In this document: positions 31,717 to 44,165 of the stretch, in pieces
Layout: each line of letters starts with the position of its first letter
Numbering within the stretch: the stretch's first letter is position 1
From: Nemertoderma westbladi
Taxonomy: Eukaryota; Xenacoelomorpha; Nemertodermatida; Nemertodermatidae
Length of the DNA: 61,008 bases
Direction of reading: 5' to 3'
NCBI GenBank assembly: GCA_032718475.1
Contig: JAUCBJ010000465.1
Span: 1-61,008, forward strand
Notes under the pieces: model-generated
The model's database searches: none
Told to the model about the DNA's origin: nothing
The model's input: only the letters and a program-made list of their open reading frames with translations
Translations under genes and position numbers: made by a program

Positions 31717-34700
31717 GTAAGTTCAGTTGAGAGAAAAATACGTGGGCGTTGCGTTGTGAGGTTCACAGTTTAATCGTAATTTATATTATTTAAATTTTTA
31801 TATTATTCTTATTTAAAGTTAATTAAAATAAGCCAGCATATGCTGTGTGCATATATCCTTTGTGGGACCTTTGTACAGGACAATCCAAACAAGCTTAGCT
31901 TACGGGTTTATGTTATTTCAACCGCTGCGCTGGCTTGTTGCCCTCCTGCGGGAAACTGGATAACTGCTGAGTCACTCAAATTATATTTCAGATTTTTGAG
32001 AAACCACTTGTGTATCAAGTTTTGTTTAATTTCATCAAAGGGTGACAGACATACGACATTAGGCCTCAGACAGAAAGACATATCGACTGGAAGATATCGG
32101 TAACTGTACCTACCAATATGCTAAGCAGTTACTTCGTCGCTCGATATACAACAATAGAGCCGCTCAACAGCGGGATACTTACTGTAAGAATATCAGGGAT
32201 ACTTTCTGTAAAAATCTCAGAATACATTACACTAACTGACATACTGAATGACATACTGACTGATAATTATCTAGGTTAAGGCACTTCCTGCCAGGCGATT
32301 TTGATGAAATTTTGCAAGTACATTGCTTTGGTGGTTCATAATCGCGTTACAAAATTTCAGATCGATTCTATGTGTGGTATTCGATATATTTAGTTTTTTG
32401 ACATTGTTTTGTCGCGAAATTAAAAGCAATGGTAAAATAACAGCTGGTGTTCATGATGAAATATGGCTTAATATGTTATACACAGTCATTGTTAGCTTAT
32501 CCAATTCCGCTAACACAAACCCATAGAGTGAGCCATAAAGCAATATTGGAAGCACGAGGTTGATTACCAATCAACCTCGTGTCATCCCAGTAAACGGGGA
32601 CAATAGGCCCCAAAGGAGACACACACAATAAGGGTCAGGGGTTACTCCCCTGACAAGAGAGAGAATAGCTGGGGTGAACGGGAAACACACCAGGGAAGGT
32701 GAAGGGGCGAGAAGTGGGATATTAGCCAATGGGGGGACAGCATCGACTAGGTACACTAATGTGGCCAACCGTGCAGTATATTACCTGTTGGTGCTCCCCT
32801 ATTCAGTCAGTTATCTCAGTCGGTCAGTACAGTCAGGTAGTACGGTGACAGTTAGGACCGTCACCGCCGTCATCACATTACCGGTACCAGTGCAGCAGTA
32901 TTCAGTGCTATCTGCTATTGTACCTATACACTATATGTTATCTCAATTTATATCCTTAACAACAACGTCAGAACAACAACTCTTTTCATCCACACGGCGG
33001 GGACGCGTACGTAACCAACACCGGATAAACCGGGATCCTCTCGGATCCCGTCACAGTCATAGAAAAACGTGTTGGTTGCCAAGTTTTACTAGTAGGCTAT
33101 AAGGAAAGGCAATGTTTACTCACACATAAGCTGTGGGTTTCTAATGTATTACCCCATAAGATGATTGCTCTCCCAGTGCTTTGTAAGGGTATATCTACAA
33201 TAAGGAAACTAAATTGATTATTTGGCTCTATTCGTTGTTATTTAGTTGTTGTTTTATTTTTAATTTAGTTAATTTAGTTTTAAAATTGTTGATTTAGTTG
33301 TAGAAGAAATAGTAGAGGAAATGGAGGCTTCTTCTAAGGAAGCGGAGAGTGAGGCGGAAATGGAGGCTTCTTCTACGGAAGCGGAGAGTGAGGCGGAAAT
33401 GGAGGCTTCTTCTACGGAAGCGGAGAGTGAGGCGGAAATGGAGGCTTCTTCTACGGAAGCGGAGAGTGAGGCGGAAATGGAGGCTTCTTCTACGGAAGCG
33501 GAGAGTGAGGCGGAAATGGAAGGCGATATCAACCCGCTTCAAGATGTTAGTTATAGGCCTAATTCTAATAAAAATAAATAAATAATTATCTATATTAAAA
33601 TATATAACCCCCAACTCAGGCAACAACTATTACTATCTCGGCTATTGTGTTGCTGCCGTTCCCACACCGTACACCCCAATTTACGTTATTTATTTAAGGT
33701 AAGGAACAGGTTACTGTGGCACGCTATTCTAACCAAAACAATAAACTAAAGTCAATAGAACACGACCCCCTCCATAATCCATATCTGTAACAAATTATGA
33801 AGCGGTGATTGGTAACCTAATTCAATAACGATTTGTCTTTAATATTATTATCTTGATTTTTTTAATTGAATTAATTTTAATTATTGTGGGTTTTATCGGT
33901 TGTTACATCTACTACTCTACAGGAACTTATTGCGGCGGAGCGACAACGCAAAGCGGTTGAGGATGAGCGAGACGAGTTGGCGGAAGAGACGGCCGGGATA
34001 GCTAGTAACCGTGGCAACGCACTCGACGAGAAACGCCGCCGACACGAGTTTGAGAAACGCCGACTCAAGTCGAAAATACAACATTTGGAAAACGATCTGG
34101 AGGAGGAGCGATCATACGTATCGTGGCTCCAAGAAAAGTTAGAATGTTCAAATATATATTTCTATCTAATAATATTTGTCGCTATCAGTTATTGTTTAAG
34201 TTTAGGTAATCCTACATCAAACTTTGTGTTGCAGGTCGAACAAGTCGCAGCAGCAAGTAGATACGCTGACCACTGCCCTAGCAACCGAACGATCTATCAC
34301 GCAGAAGCAAGTAGATATGCTGACCACTGACCTAGCAACCGAACGATCTATCCAGCAGAAGCTTGACAACGACATACTCATGTTGGAACGACAGAATCGC
34401 GACCTCCAGCAGAAGCTGCAGAAGTCGCGAATGAGAACAACGATCCAGGGACTGGAGCAGAAGCTCAACCAGCAAGCTGATATGAACAAGGAGCAGGTAG
34501 GTGGAGGTGTACAACTCTTAAACACCTCCCAGTGGGTTGTCGATCACATAAACTGCAGCTGGTTTGGGTTATAAACACCCACAATCTCTCTGGTAGCACG
34601 ATTTATCAATGAATATACGTTAGAGGTTACAGCCCAAACAATTATAACTCTATTGGTTGCAACCCAGATGTGATCCCATTGGTTACTAAAATCCAACCCT

Positions 34701-35024
34701 GCTGACTTACATATTGTAGCGACAACTATTATACCTAACAACAGTTACACATACACAGTTTGTTGTTGTTCCATTAGATATCCTAGGTTACTGGATTACA
34801 ATTAATTTGTTGTTGATTAGGTTGATAAATACAACCACCGGCTGAAAGCGCAGAAGAGGCAGTTGGAAGAAACAGAGGATGAGGCAACGCGGCTTAAGAG
34901 AAAATGGCAGAGGAAGTTCGATGACGTTACCGAACAGAATGACAGGTTACAGAGAGAAGTTACAACTCTACGTAACAAAGCTGCAGACACCAGCGACGGT
35001 GGGGACACACCCGACGGTGACTAA
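31620..35024 (+). CDS. Myosin II heavy-chain tail fragment gene, five exons
   Basis: Exons 31620-31716, 33298-33545, 33923-34137, 34235-34496 and 34821-35024 (TAA) have GT-AG borders and agree in phase, giving 342 codons. Exon 1 is Lys-rich (DAARLGNKKKKQ), exon 2 an acidic repeat. Exons 3-5 align in order with the end of non-muscle/smooth myosin II rods: ERQRKAVEDERDEL, EEKRR-like DEKRRRHEFEKRRLK, ERQNRDLQQKLQ, LKAQKRQLEETEDEA, then a short non-helical tailpiece (DTSDGGDTPDGD). In myosin II this region drives filament assembly. No head or earlier rod exons are in the window. A block of about 30 residues between exons 4 and 5 is absent and exon 4 has an 18-residue duplication. It is probably a partial, rearranged copy. 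An AATAAA follows near 35,108. Confidence 0.7.
32553..32581. repeat. Perfect 13-bp-arm hairpin
   Basis: CACGAGGTTGATT and its exact inverse are separated by three bases. It abuts the start of the probable solo LTR. Confidence 0.75.
32580..33055 (+). mobile_element. Probable solo LTR
   Basis: It starts TGTCATCCC and ends GGATCCCGTCACA. The 3' portion parallels the LTR-like end at 560-821. No pol-like internal region adjoins it. No convincing target duplication was found, so the 5' edge is tentative. Confidence 0.4.
33298..33545 (+). CDS. Exon 2 of the myosin-tail gene, in-frame 13-residue repeat
   Basis: Acceptor gatttag, donor GAT|gttagt. It encodes VEEIVEEMEASSKEAES and then about five copies of a 39-bp, 13-residue acidic unit (MEASSTEAESEAE), ending EGDINPLQD. 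The repeat keeps the frame. High Glu/Ala content favours helix. Confidence 0.5.
33923..34137 (+). CDS. Exon 3 of the myosin-tail gene
   Basis: Acceptor ctctacag, donor AA|gttaga (non-standard but GT). Encodes coiled-coil sequence with ERQRKAVEDERDEL and LENDLEEERS, the best myosin II rod match in the window. Confidence 0.65.
34235..34496 (+). CDS. Exon 4 of the myosin-tail gene
   Basis: Acceptor tgttgcag, donor CAG|gtaggt. It contains an 18-residue (54-bp) tandem duplication QVDTLTTALATERSITQK / QVDMLTTDLATERSIQQK, then LERQNRDLQQKLQ and GLEQKLNQQ as in the myosin II rod end. Confidence 0.65.
34821..35024 (+). CDS. Exon 5 of the myosin-tail gene, C-terminus
   Basis: Acceptor ttgattag. It encodes RLKAQKRQLEETEDEA, LQREVTTLRNK and a short acidic tailpiece, then TAA, as at the end of non-muscle myosin II. 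Confidence 0.68.
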   Translation, partial: VDKYNHRLKAQKRQLEETEDEATRLKRKWQRKFDDVTEQNDRLQREVTTLRNKAADTSDGGDTPDGD

Positions 35025-37665
35025 GATTAGTTGCCTAGCAACCAGACACACAAACTATTCCCGCACATGGCTGCTCTTATTCTGCTGAAGCTTCATTGGT
35101 TCTGGTTAATAAATTAATTGTTGTGCCTAAAAACCTGTTTTAAACAAATGACCCCACCCATACCAACCTGCTGTCTGTCCCATGTCTAGAATCGGTAGCT
35201 ATTTTTTAGTATTTAATAATGATATCAGTTTGATATTTAGTATTTAATGATATCAGTATAAGTCTGCCAAATGGGGGTATTAATTATATATCGTGTGCAA
35301 ATTAATTAGTTTGGTATTAATTAATAATTGTTATTGGGGTTCTTTATTAATTAATTTGTGCTGGTGTGTCTATTACTTGTGCTTGCGAATTTATGCTGAG
35401 TTTGTAATTAATTAATCCGCTTTCTCATCTAATTATCTAACAATCTTTTAGATGGGCCATAATTTTTGGTTTCTATATTTTAATATTATTATTGTAGGCC
35501 TACAATATTTGCCATAACTTAGCTCAACCATTATTTGATTTCCTGAAACTTAAATTATAACCATTCCTATATTGCATGAAGCTTGTTATAGTGATAGTAT
35601 ATATTTAATTAATTAAACCATCCTAATATCATATTCCACAAATAGAATGAAAATCCAGAAATATCCTAGTGTGGTGCCAGTGTTGTTGTAGGTTTAGAAG
35701 TCTATTGATTTTCGTCTCCTTTGGTATGAATCACATACGTAAAGGTTTTGGTTAATAGCTAAAGAAATTATTGTTAAAAACCAATAATTAGCGACCCAAT
35801 CATTCAATTAAGAGTCCCTATTAGAGCTTGTGACGTCACATCATTATGATTTTTTATAAATAGTTTTCATTAATAACATTCACTGGATGTAAAATGTTAT
35901 TTGTATTGATTTCGGTTTATGATTTAATGATAAATTATCGACTATATTGTGGAATTTGTTTGGTTTCAATTATTTGACGCGATTTTAGGAAATTCAGCGT
36001 TTGAATCATTCCAAGATAGACTATTTATCCGTATTAATAATTGTATTGGCGTAGAAACTTGTGCGGAATTATTTACGCCCCCTAGTGACGCGGTAGCCCA
36101 ACGATTTACTATGCCCAGCTCCATCTAGTGGTATTTTGTTATATTGCCGAATTCTTTGGGTGTGTTTGTGTCCGACGCTAGGCGGATTTTAGCTTAGGTA
36201 TATCAAATAATTTCCACGTACATTGTCTTGTCTCTTTTGTCAGCTATATATGTTATTATAAAATAATTATATTATTATATTTACTATTATATTATTTACA
36301 GTGATTTGAGTATTATAATATTGGATACAGAATGACGTCACTTTAACTTTTTGTTATGTTTATTGAAGGCGCACATCACAATTGGAAAATAAAAGGTTGT
36401 GGAAATATACATTCTGAAAATCGCGAATTCATACAACAAGGGAGACAACCCCCCCCCCCCCCCCCCCCCCATTTTTGCGGTAGCTAATATAATTGTGCTA
36501 CAGCCACGTTTTATTTTCTACCTCTAACAACTATTATAGTCCAAAATTGGGGTCTGGGTTTTACCTGTAAATAAATGAGAAATTTTAAACAGCCACAGGG
36601 AATAAATCTGTCAAAGACAAATTTCTGTGGTAGATTTATGGCTGAAATATAACGACAGGTATAGCTGTACTGTATGTGTCGTCTTCCTTGTGAGGTTATT
36701 TGAAAGGTCGTTACGATAACACTATTTGTAACTAAGTGATGCGTACTTAATTTAGGGCACGTGTTGTAACACTAAGTTACCAATTTAAATGACAATCAAC
36801 TTGTCCTAATTTCAATTATCACAGAAATGTAGGGGATGAGACGTTCGATAGATTTAAAGATATTACTGTATGTTAAGTACCTCGCGAAATGTAACTGATA
36901 AAATAATAAATAGGTTTCGGTGTCCGTTTCACACGACGATGCGAACTCGATCATGTAATCGTGCAACGGGAAAATATATAGTTATTAATTTGTCAGAAGT
37001 TAATTGCTCCACAGACACATACAGATTGCCTCGATTTATAAATCGCACGGATATACGGGGCCTTACTCCTTATATGGTATTACGCAGACTGCCAATTAAT
37101 GAAATTCAAATAAACTATAGAAATTGATGGTTGCACGTATTTACTCAATGGCATTCGAATCTAGGTGTACCTATAATTCCTTGCATAGATCACGAATATC
37201 ATACACACAATGTTCACAAATTTAAACGAAATACCAAATACGTTGTACCAAATATTAAATGTCACACCGCACTTACGTACTAAAGAAGAGTATCCGTTAC
37301 TGTTGATGCCCCACTAGTTCATTCAAGCCGATTGCCTCGATTTACAAGTCGCTCAGATAGACGAGGCCTTACTCCGTGCAAGTTTGTAGGTTTTACACAC
37401 GAAGAGTAACAGGATACTTCAACCTTATCAATAAGGCGTCAACAAAGTAGTACTTGGCCCGTAATATAAAGTAAAACGATCAATCAGAAAACTACGTAGT
37501 TTCAGTCCTACACGTATTAATTCCAGTTTATTCACGAACAAAATCACTAACGTAGGTAAGAACGTCCGAGCGTGCACTCTCATAGAACCTACCTTAAGCT
37601 AGTTGGTTGTTTGATGTTGCAAAGTACCGTACTTTATTTCATCAAAGTAACAAGAGAACGACTAT
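35025..37665. other. Spacer between the myosin-tail gene and duplication copy B
   Basis: AT-rich with a C-run of about 20 near 36,450 and one TAGGCCTA. No gene is supported; the 85-codon frame at 36,870 has no motif. Confidence 0.4.
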
Positions 37666-38896
37666 TACTGTCGAGGCATTTAAGACAAGATTAATTTTAC
37701 AGTTCTCAATGGTAATATAAAGTTCGATCGCGTAACCCAATTTCGAAGTTCAAACACCCCACTAGACCTAGTCAGTCGTAAAGTACTAATTGCCTCGGTG
37801 TACCCACGAATCCGTGGGAGCACTTATACAACGGATCGTTACTTTGATACAATAGGTGGGACGTAAAGTACAGTAGATATTGATGGCTGTAAACTGAAAT
37901 TAGGGGGGGATATGTTGTAATATACGTGTAGACAGTTCCGTTTCACTACGTTGTATGCAAGTATTCGTAATTATGACTTATTATGAATTAATAATGAAAC
38001 ATTTGTGAAAGGTCTAGGTATAGGGTAAGTATACTTATTACTCGTACTATTGAATCGATATTGCTATACATTGATCTTAAATATATTTGTTATGAATGCT
38101 TGTGTTCGTGTTGGTAAATAATATTACAGTGTTGGATGTCATACACACTCAATACGTTTGAACCGTTGTCGCCTGTAGGGCAATACTCGAAGTTAGCAAC
38201 TCACCTATTATGGTGGTAAATAAAACGAGATGTTTCCTTTAAACAATGTTAATACATAATGAGCAACAACGATAATAACAGCAATAATAACAATAAATCA
38301 ATGTTAACTATGTAAGTATGTAAGATAAGCATGTAAAAGGTAAGTAAGTGAAAGTAAGTGAAAGTAAGTAAGTAAGGTAATAGTCTAGACCTCTTAGATC
38401 TTATGAGGTCTATTTACGGGGTTTGAGGGTAATAATATGAAGGTTACGCCTACAAAATGAACTAAATCTAAACTATAAATACAATTGTCACAGAAGGACG
38501 GCCACTGGTAGTAGTAGCCAATGAGGACCCACAAACACGAAAGCAACACTACTCGCTATCTGTAAGCTGAGTGCAGACTTTCTGAGCCGACCAATAGGAG
38601 AAATAGGCAGACTAAATACAAATATCAGATTTACCAGCACGAATAAGTAGTGGGGCTAGCCGTGTATCTGAATAGCTATATTGCTGTACACAACACATAT
38701 TATACAGTAACACTAGCGTTACATAGATTTTGGGGCTTGTGGAGCTGCATCAAAACATACCTACTGTATTTAATGTAAATCTTTTATAAAAAAGTTTTTA
38801 TAAAAAATTCCAGATTATAGTATGAAACTGTCAATACGGTAGGCCTATTACATTTGTATTATATACAATAATAATGTCGCTCCATTCATTTAAATT

Positions 38897-40751
38897 TTTT
38901 TTTTATATAGGGGTGAATAATTAAATTCTAGAATATTAATTTTATAAATATATATCATTATAATTTAATTTATATAGTAAATAACGAATGACTCATTGAT
39001 AACATCACATAAATACAAACTCAGTTAGGTACAGTTCGTAGGTAATCGAATCCATTGATAAATCAATAGTTGGTAAGTTGGGGACTAAATTGGATTTAGT
39101 GGAAGGCTGAGCTGGGGTCGGATGTAGTTGGCTCTAGAGGAGTAGGATCTCGTTGAGGTCTGCCTTGGCTGGTAGGGTACCAAGCACAGCGGTGGCGTTT
39201 CCCCGGACAATGGCCATCGACAACCTCTGGAAGAGAAATGTGGTCGCCCTTGGTTCGGCGGATTTTAGCGAGATGCGGCGGCCGATCTCTCGAAGGATTT
39301 GTGTTCCTTCGCTACCGATATCACCTAGGGTCTCGACAGCAATGGTGGTGAAGTGGTAGTTGTGCTGGAGCTCGGTATATTTTCTTAATTTTGCAGATTC
39401 GGCAGATGCGGCAGCGGCACCTGCTGTAGAGGAAGTGCCTGGAAGGTGGGACGCGGCCAGGGTGTCCCTGCATGTGAAGTCCCACACGAGAGGTTTTCCT
39501 GTGGCCCATGGTGCAAGAGTCATTCCGTCCGGCACCTTACCATCGTGGGACAGACCTCGCGGCTCGAGGGTAGAAACAACTCCTGCAGAGGTTAGGGCAC
39601 GATGGATTATATCATTGGCCTCTGCGTGGCGGGTGAATTTCCCATAATTGTGGATACACGAGAGGCCATGGGTGGCCCATCTGTCTACTAGACCGCCACA
39701 ACCACGGCAGTTATGCTCGACGCTGATAGGGGCTCCGAGACGCAGCGCTACACCTACTCGGAGCTGGTCGTCCTCGAGACGGAGACCAAGAGATGAGATA
39801 GGCATGGCATGGAGCCAGTCGCCTGCATGGTCTGCCACTGAAGCTAGAAGGCGTGCCTTGTGTGATGGGGACTTCGCTCCATCAAGGATTTTCTTTGAGG
39901 CAGTAACATCCAATGGATTGCTCCAGGCTTTCTGGAATATGGGGTTGATAGGTACTTCGTAGTCTGTTGGAAGGGCTCTCAGGCCTTGGTCGAACCAGTG
40001 GTTGGGTGCTTCGATGATCGGTGGTGGAAGAAGGGATTGTAGTAGGGGACCGCATCCTGAGAACGAAGCCAAAAAGGCCGGTATTGAGATGTCCCTCGTA
40101 CTGCTTACCCCAAGGCCACCAAGAGCGATGGGTAGAGAGGCTTGACGCCAAGTGATGTCATCCAGCTGGATATTGAGTGCGATTTCCAGAGCTTTTTTGA
40201 TGGTCTCATCGAAGATGTCAAGCTGTGGTGATGTGAAGCATGGAGCACATCTAAGTGTGTACATTAGCTTCGGGATTGCAAAACAGTGTCTCAGAAGGTA
40301 AAGGGCATCATGTGCAGAAAGTAGATGAAGACGGCTAGCGAAGGTAGATAGTTCAAGGTGTTTCTGCACCAAGACTGTTTCCAAGGCCTTATCACCAAGT
40401 GGTGCACCTAGAAGGATGGATTCTTCGAAATCAAATGGTTTAATGTCTGGGGTGATGGATTGAAATGTGGCGAGGGTGGATTCCTTCAAACTCTTAGGAA
40501 AGTCCTTGTGGAAGATGAGTTCGCATTTAGAGGGTTTGATCGATAGACCCAACTTAGCTGCTTCACTGATGATGGTCTTCAAATTTTCAGCAACTGAAAG
40601 GGCGGACCCACCTAGGGAGCCATCGTCAAGAAACCAAACATTGAAGATACAGTTTAAAGAGTCCACAAACCCGTGGATGTCGGAGCTGAAGAAGAGGGAA
40701 GCCAAAGGATCACCCTGCTGGCTGCCATTGTCGGAGTTAATAATCTCCTTG
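38897..40751 (-). mobile_element. 5'-truncated RLE-type LINE insertion, copy B
   Basis: Same insertion as in copy A, with target repeats at 38,882-38,896 and 40,752-40,766. Confidence 0.85.
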
Positions 40752-40759
40752 CCATTCAT
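39134..40759 (-). CDS. Truncated LINE ORF: RT C-terminal half plus restriction-like endonuclease, copy B
   Basis: 541 codons, differing from copy A by one residue (Leu367 to Ser, inside the Cys/His knuckle). RT motifs QGDP (15-18) and LDDG (44-47), the knuckle at 351-368 and the PD..D pair (410-411, 427) are all kept. The open frame being conserved in both copies may only reflect recent duplication. The start codon comes from the target-site repeat. Confidence 0.8.
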   Translation of the reverse strand: MNGKEIINSDNGSQQGDPLASLFFSSDIHGFVDSLNCIFNVWFLDDGSLGGSALSVAENLKTIISEAAKLGLSIKPSKCELIFHKDFPKSLKESTLATFQSITPDIKPFDFEESILLGAPLGDKALETVLVQKHLELSTFASRLHLLSAHDALYLLRHCFAIPKLMYTLRCAPCFTSPQLDIFDETIKKALEIALNIQLDDITWRQASLPIALGGLGVSSTRDISIPAFLASFSGCGPLLQSLLPPPIIEAPNHWFDQGLRALPTDYEVPINPIFQKAWSNPLDVTASKKILDGAKSPSHKARLLASVADHAGDWLHAMPISSLGLRLEDDQLRVGVALRLGAPISVEHNCRGCGGLVDRWATHGLSCIHNYGKFTRHAEANDIIHRALTSAGVVSTLEPRGLSHDGKVPDGMTLAPWATGKPLVWDFTCRDTLAASHLPGTSSTAGAAAASAESAKLRKYTELQHNYHFTTIAVETLGDIGSEGTQILREIGRRISLKSAEPRATTFLFQRLSMAIVRGNATAVLGTLPAKADLNEILLL

Positions 40760-41031
40760 TTAAATTATGTTTATTCCTTTATTATTACGTCACGTGAACG
40801 TGAAGTAAACAAAATTGCACCCTAACACCACGTATGAGTAATTTCAATGAAATGAAATGTAATATAAGTAGATTTGAGAGTCAGGATCAGGGAAGGGGAA
40901 CGGAAAGACAGGCTAGCTAATTAGCAGGGCTGGTAGACGCTAGTGCTATCCACCGTATTCCGCATGATGTGGGGGGCACTAATCAGACACAGACTCAGTC
41001 AATGAGACAGGGGGGGGGGGGGGGGGGACTG

Positions 41032-41247
41032 AACGCAAATCCCATCTTGGCGAATTAATATCCCGCCTCAATGTTAAATTCTCAATTCATAGGGAAAGGA
41101 GCAGGAGCAGGAGCAGGTTACAGTGGCTCGTTATTTTAACCAAAACAATAAACTAAACACAATAGAACAGGTTACAGTTTTATTTTTGAGAATTATCAGC
41201 TGTTATTTGCGTCGAATTTCCCCTGGAGAGGGATTAATTATTGCGTC
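41032..41247 (+). repeat. Dispersed repeat R within copy B
   Basis: Counterpart of 27,560-27,775, preceded by a G-run. Confidence 0.65.
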
Positions 41248-41447
41248 GAAAGTCCCCCCTATCTGCAGTCAATACGGCGAATGAATATTAATACTATGTT
41301 GAACTACTGTACAATAACTACAGTAAGTAATACAGTACTTTATCAATTAGCACTTATACAGTAAAGTGTTCTTAAATAAGGATAAAGTTCTTTAGGCCTA
41401 CCCGGTGCCCGGATCTCAGCGAATAAAGAATTTCAACTAAATTCCAG

Positions 41448-41513
41448 AATGCCAAAGTGCCTTTGGGGAACTGTTAGAATCATTCTACAGTTCCCCAAAA
41501 GCACTCTGGCATT
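41448..41513. repeat. 66-nt near-perfect palindrome, copy B
   Basis: Counterpart of 27,976-28,041, with identical arms. Confidence 0.8.
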
Positions 41514-42331
41514 TACGCTGGTGGCTGTTTGCAATTATTTAGGTACCTGGAAAATGCCAAAATGCCAAAGTGCCTTTTGGGAACTAACTATTCCTGTGAC
41601 TTAGCCACACGTCTAAATTTAAACTAAAACATCATGCAGACTGCAAATAATCGAAATTTTAAATGGGTAATTTTTTTTAAAGTTTTATAATATTATTAAT
41701 ATAATTATAATAATTTAATAATTTATAATTGTTAATTAAAAGACAATAGCTCATTCAAATATTAAAAAAAAATTTTCTGAAATTACTATTGCGTGGTGTT
41801 CTGAAAAAAAAATTTGAGGTAGGTATTTTTTTTTTACTAAAAGTCGATTTAAACGCACTGTGATTTACATACGATAACTATTTCATATGAGCACTTTATA
41901 TTGCAGTAGGCTATTATTGTAGAATTTCAAGCTGGTTCCATGTTCTAGTGATAGGCATACTACTACAGTTGTACAGTTGTAGGCCTACTAACTGAACTAA
42001 TATTACTGTATTAACACAGTAACATGCCCAGCTGCCCAGATTTTAATCAGAATCAGAATCCCATTTCAATTTCAATGTCAATATTCCGACAGTCTGACAA
42101 TCCTGCAGTCCGACTGTCCGACATCCGATGATGGATGACTGACAGACTGAATGATAAGCAACGTTAGTACGTCAGTACGTGGATTTCTACAGCTAAAAAC
42201 GACAGAATCCAGCCAGCATCTGGCATACCGGTACCTTCTCAAAAAGACATAATCTGTAAACAGGCTTCGACTTTTACTATTACTGCCTATTGAATATTGA
42301 CAAAAAGCGCGCCACACGGGCCCTGCAGCGG

Positions 42332-42422
42332 GTCACTACTCAGTCTCTAGACGACTTCAACTTAAACCTTCCCAACACCTACAACCTCCTGTTGGCCCCC
42401 AAATCGACAGTTTCCAGTATCG
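42332..42422 (+). CDS. Probable 5' exon of the zinc-finger gene, copy B
   Basis: Same as 28,860-28,950: it ends CCAGTATCG|gtgagt in phase 1 and fits the acceptor before 44,131. It may be untranslated. Confidence 0.4.
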
Positions 42423-42566
42423 GTGAGTTACTATTATTTGTATTGTAAACATCGTTTTAGTCCGTATTGCCCCCAAACTGGTCAGAGTAATTGTTTATTT
42501 ATAGTGACAGTTATGATGGTTCTGAGTTTAGTTTTTGTTTTTTAGGGTTTTTATCTGATTTAATTA

Positions 42567-42882
42567 AATTCAATCTAGCCTGAAGCCTTTCTCACCAAAT
42601 AACAAATATAATATACGAAGCCTATTTCCCAAACTCACCGAATTGCAAACAAAACTCCAGAATAGAAACATCCCATTTTTAGCTTTGTCAGAGAAATGGC
42701 TGGACTCTATTATCCAGAGGAAGAAATACAAATACAAGGGAATTCATTCTGCGTCGCACAAGTTATTGTGATTACTCTGGATTCCCGAATAGACGGGGCG
42801 ACACGGATATTATTTTTTTTAAAAAAATCCACCCACAATTCTCTTATTCCAGACACCCCGACTATTAAGTTTTTCTAAAAAA
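42567..42882 (+). pseudogene. LINE endonuclease N-terminal fragment, copy B
   Basis: Duplicate of the fragment at 29,095-29,410. Confidence 0.7.
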
Positions 42883-43111
42883 TTTAGTACATTTTTTATT
42901 ATGAGTAAATAAACGTTTATTCTCATAGATAAGGTAACCAGATAAGGTAACACATGGAACAAAATAGCAATATTACATATTAATAATTACCTACTTAAAA
43001 AGAGAGACGGAAATTCGAATTCTGGATGGACTATTTCCACGATTATTCACTTAATAATATTCATTTATTGAATATTTCTTGTACCTCACAACAGAATGCA
43101 CATAATTTAGG

Positions 43112-43712
43112 TAACTCCGGTAAATTACAATGAAACAGGTTATTTATGGATGTATAATTACTGAAACCAAATTTACAGCGCAGGTCTTTAGTGTAATCAC
43201 AGTGTAATAGCACGTGTTCTTCTTCCTGTACTACACCCAGCTCACATGAACATATGCGGTCGCTTGGCGTACGTGACCACCTTCCTTTTTGCGCTACGTA
43301 GGTTGTGTGAGAATGTACGAAATCTCGTAAAAGCTATCCTCTGGTAATCGGATATGCACAAAGTGCTATTTGAGTAGATTTCGTTCGAGCATAATTGAGG
43401 GTTTATATTTTCACGGTACAATCTAAACTTTGTAGCCGTTGTCGAATTATTAACTACTTTCCACCTTAGTGCCTTTAACGAGTAGGCCTCCACATCTATA
43501 TCGCAGGCAGTACTAAGTAACTGGAACATTTTTATGTTAGAATCCGATGTTAATTTAAATATTTGCTTGATGGGTAACGATTCATCTAATATTCTTGAAT
43601 ATGGTAACCCGCTTTCTAACAGGCATATATCATTCGGGGTAGTTATTCGTACACCTAATAGAGATTTTATTGCTTTCATATACAAAGTGTCTATAATCTT
43701 AAACTTCATATC
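43112..43712 (-). pseudogene. LINE C-terminal fragment, copy B
   Basis: Duplicate of 29,640-30,240, with one residue change in the 155-codon frame (Leu to Pro). Confidence 0.7.
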
Positions 43713-44165
43713 GATAGTACATAAATCTATATATATCTATATTACATATCGGAATCGCTGTCTTATAAATAGGTCCTACCTATTGCGTCTATCACTTTAA
43801 AATATTCCGTTTTTCCGAGACACTCCATAATCACATTAATCAGTGCTGCAATATTTTCTAAGACCCCTTTACAGGTTATAATATTTCAGTCAGTATCAGT
43901 AATTAATGGTGCTTATTTTATATTTTATGTTTTTTTAGTAATTTAAGTATCAAACCTCACACGTATTAATTTACAATGTCGAATCGAAAATCTTATTTAT
44001 TTACATATATGAATTTAAAACTACAGTAATTAGCAAGTTCTATTGACTAATTATTGCATTAATTACTTCAATTATTCTCGTTTCCAATATTCTCCATTAT
44101 TAATCCACTCCACTCCATTATTTTCTCTAGGCGACCAATCTCAACCATCACCTGATGATTCAGAC

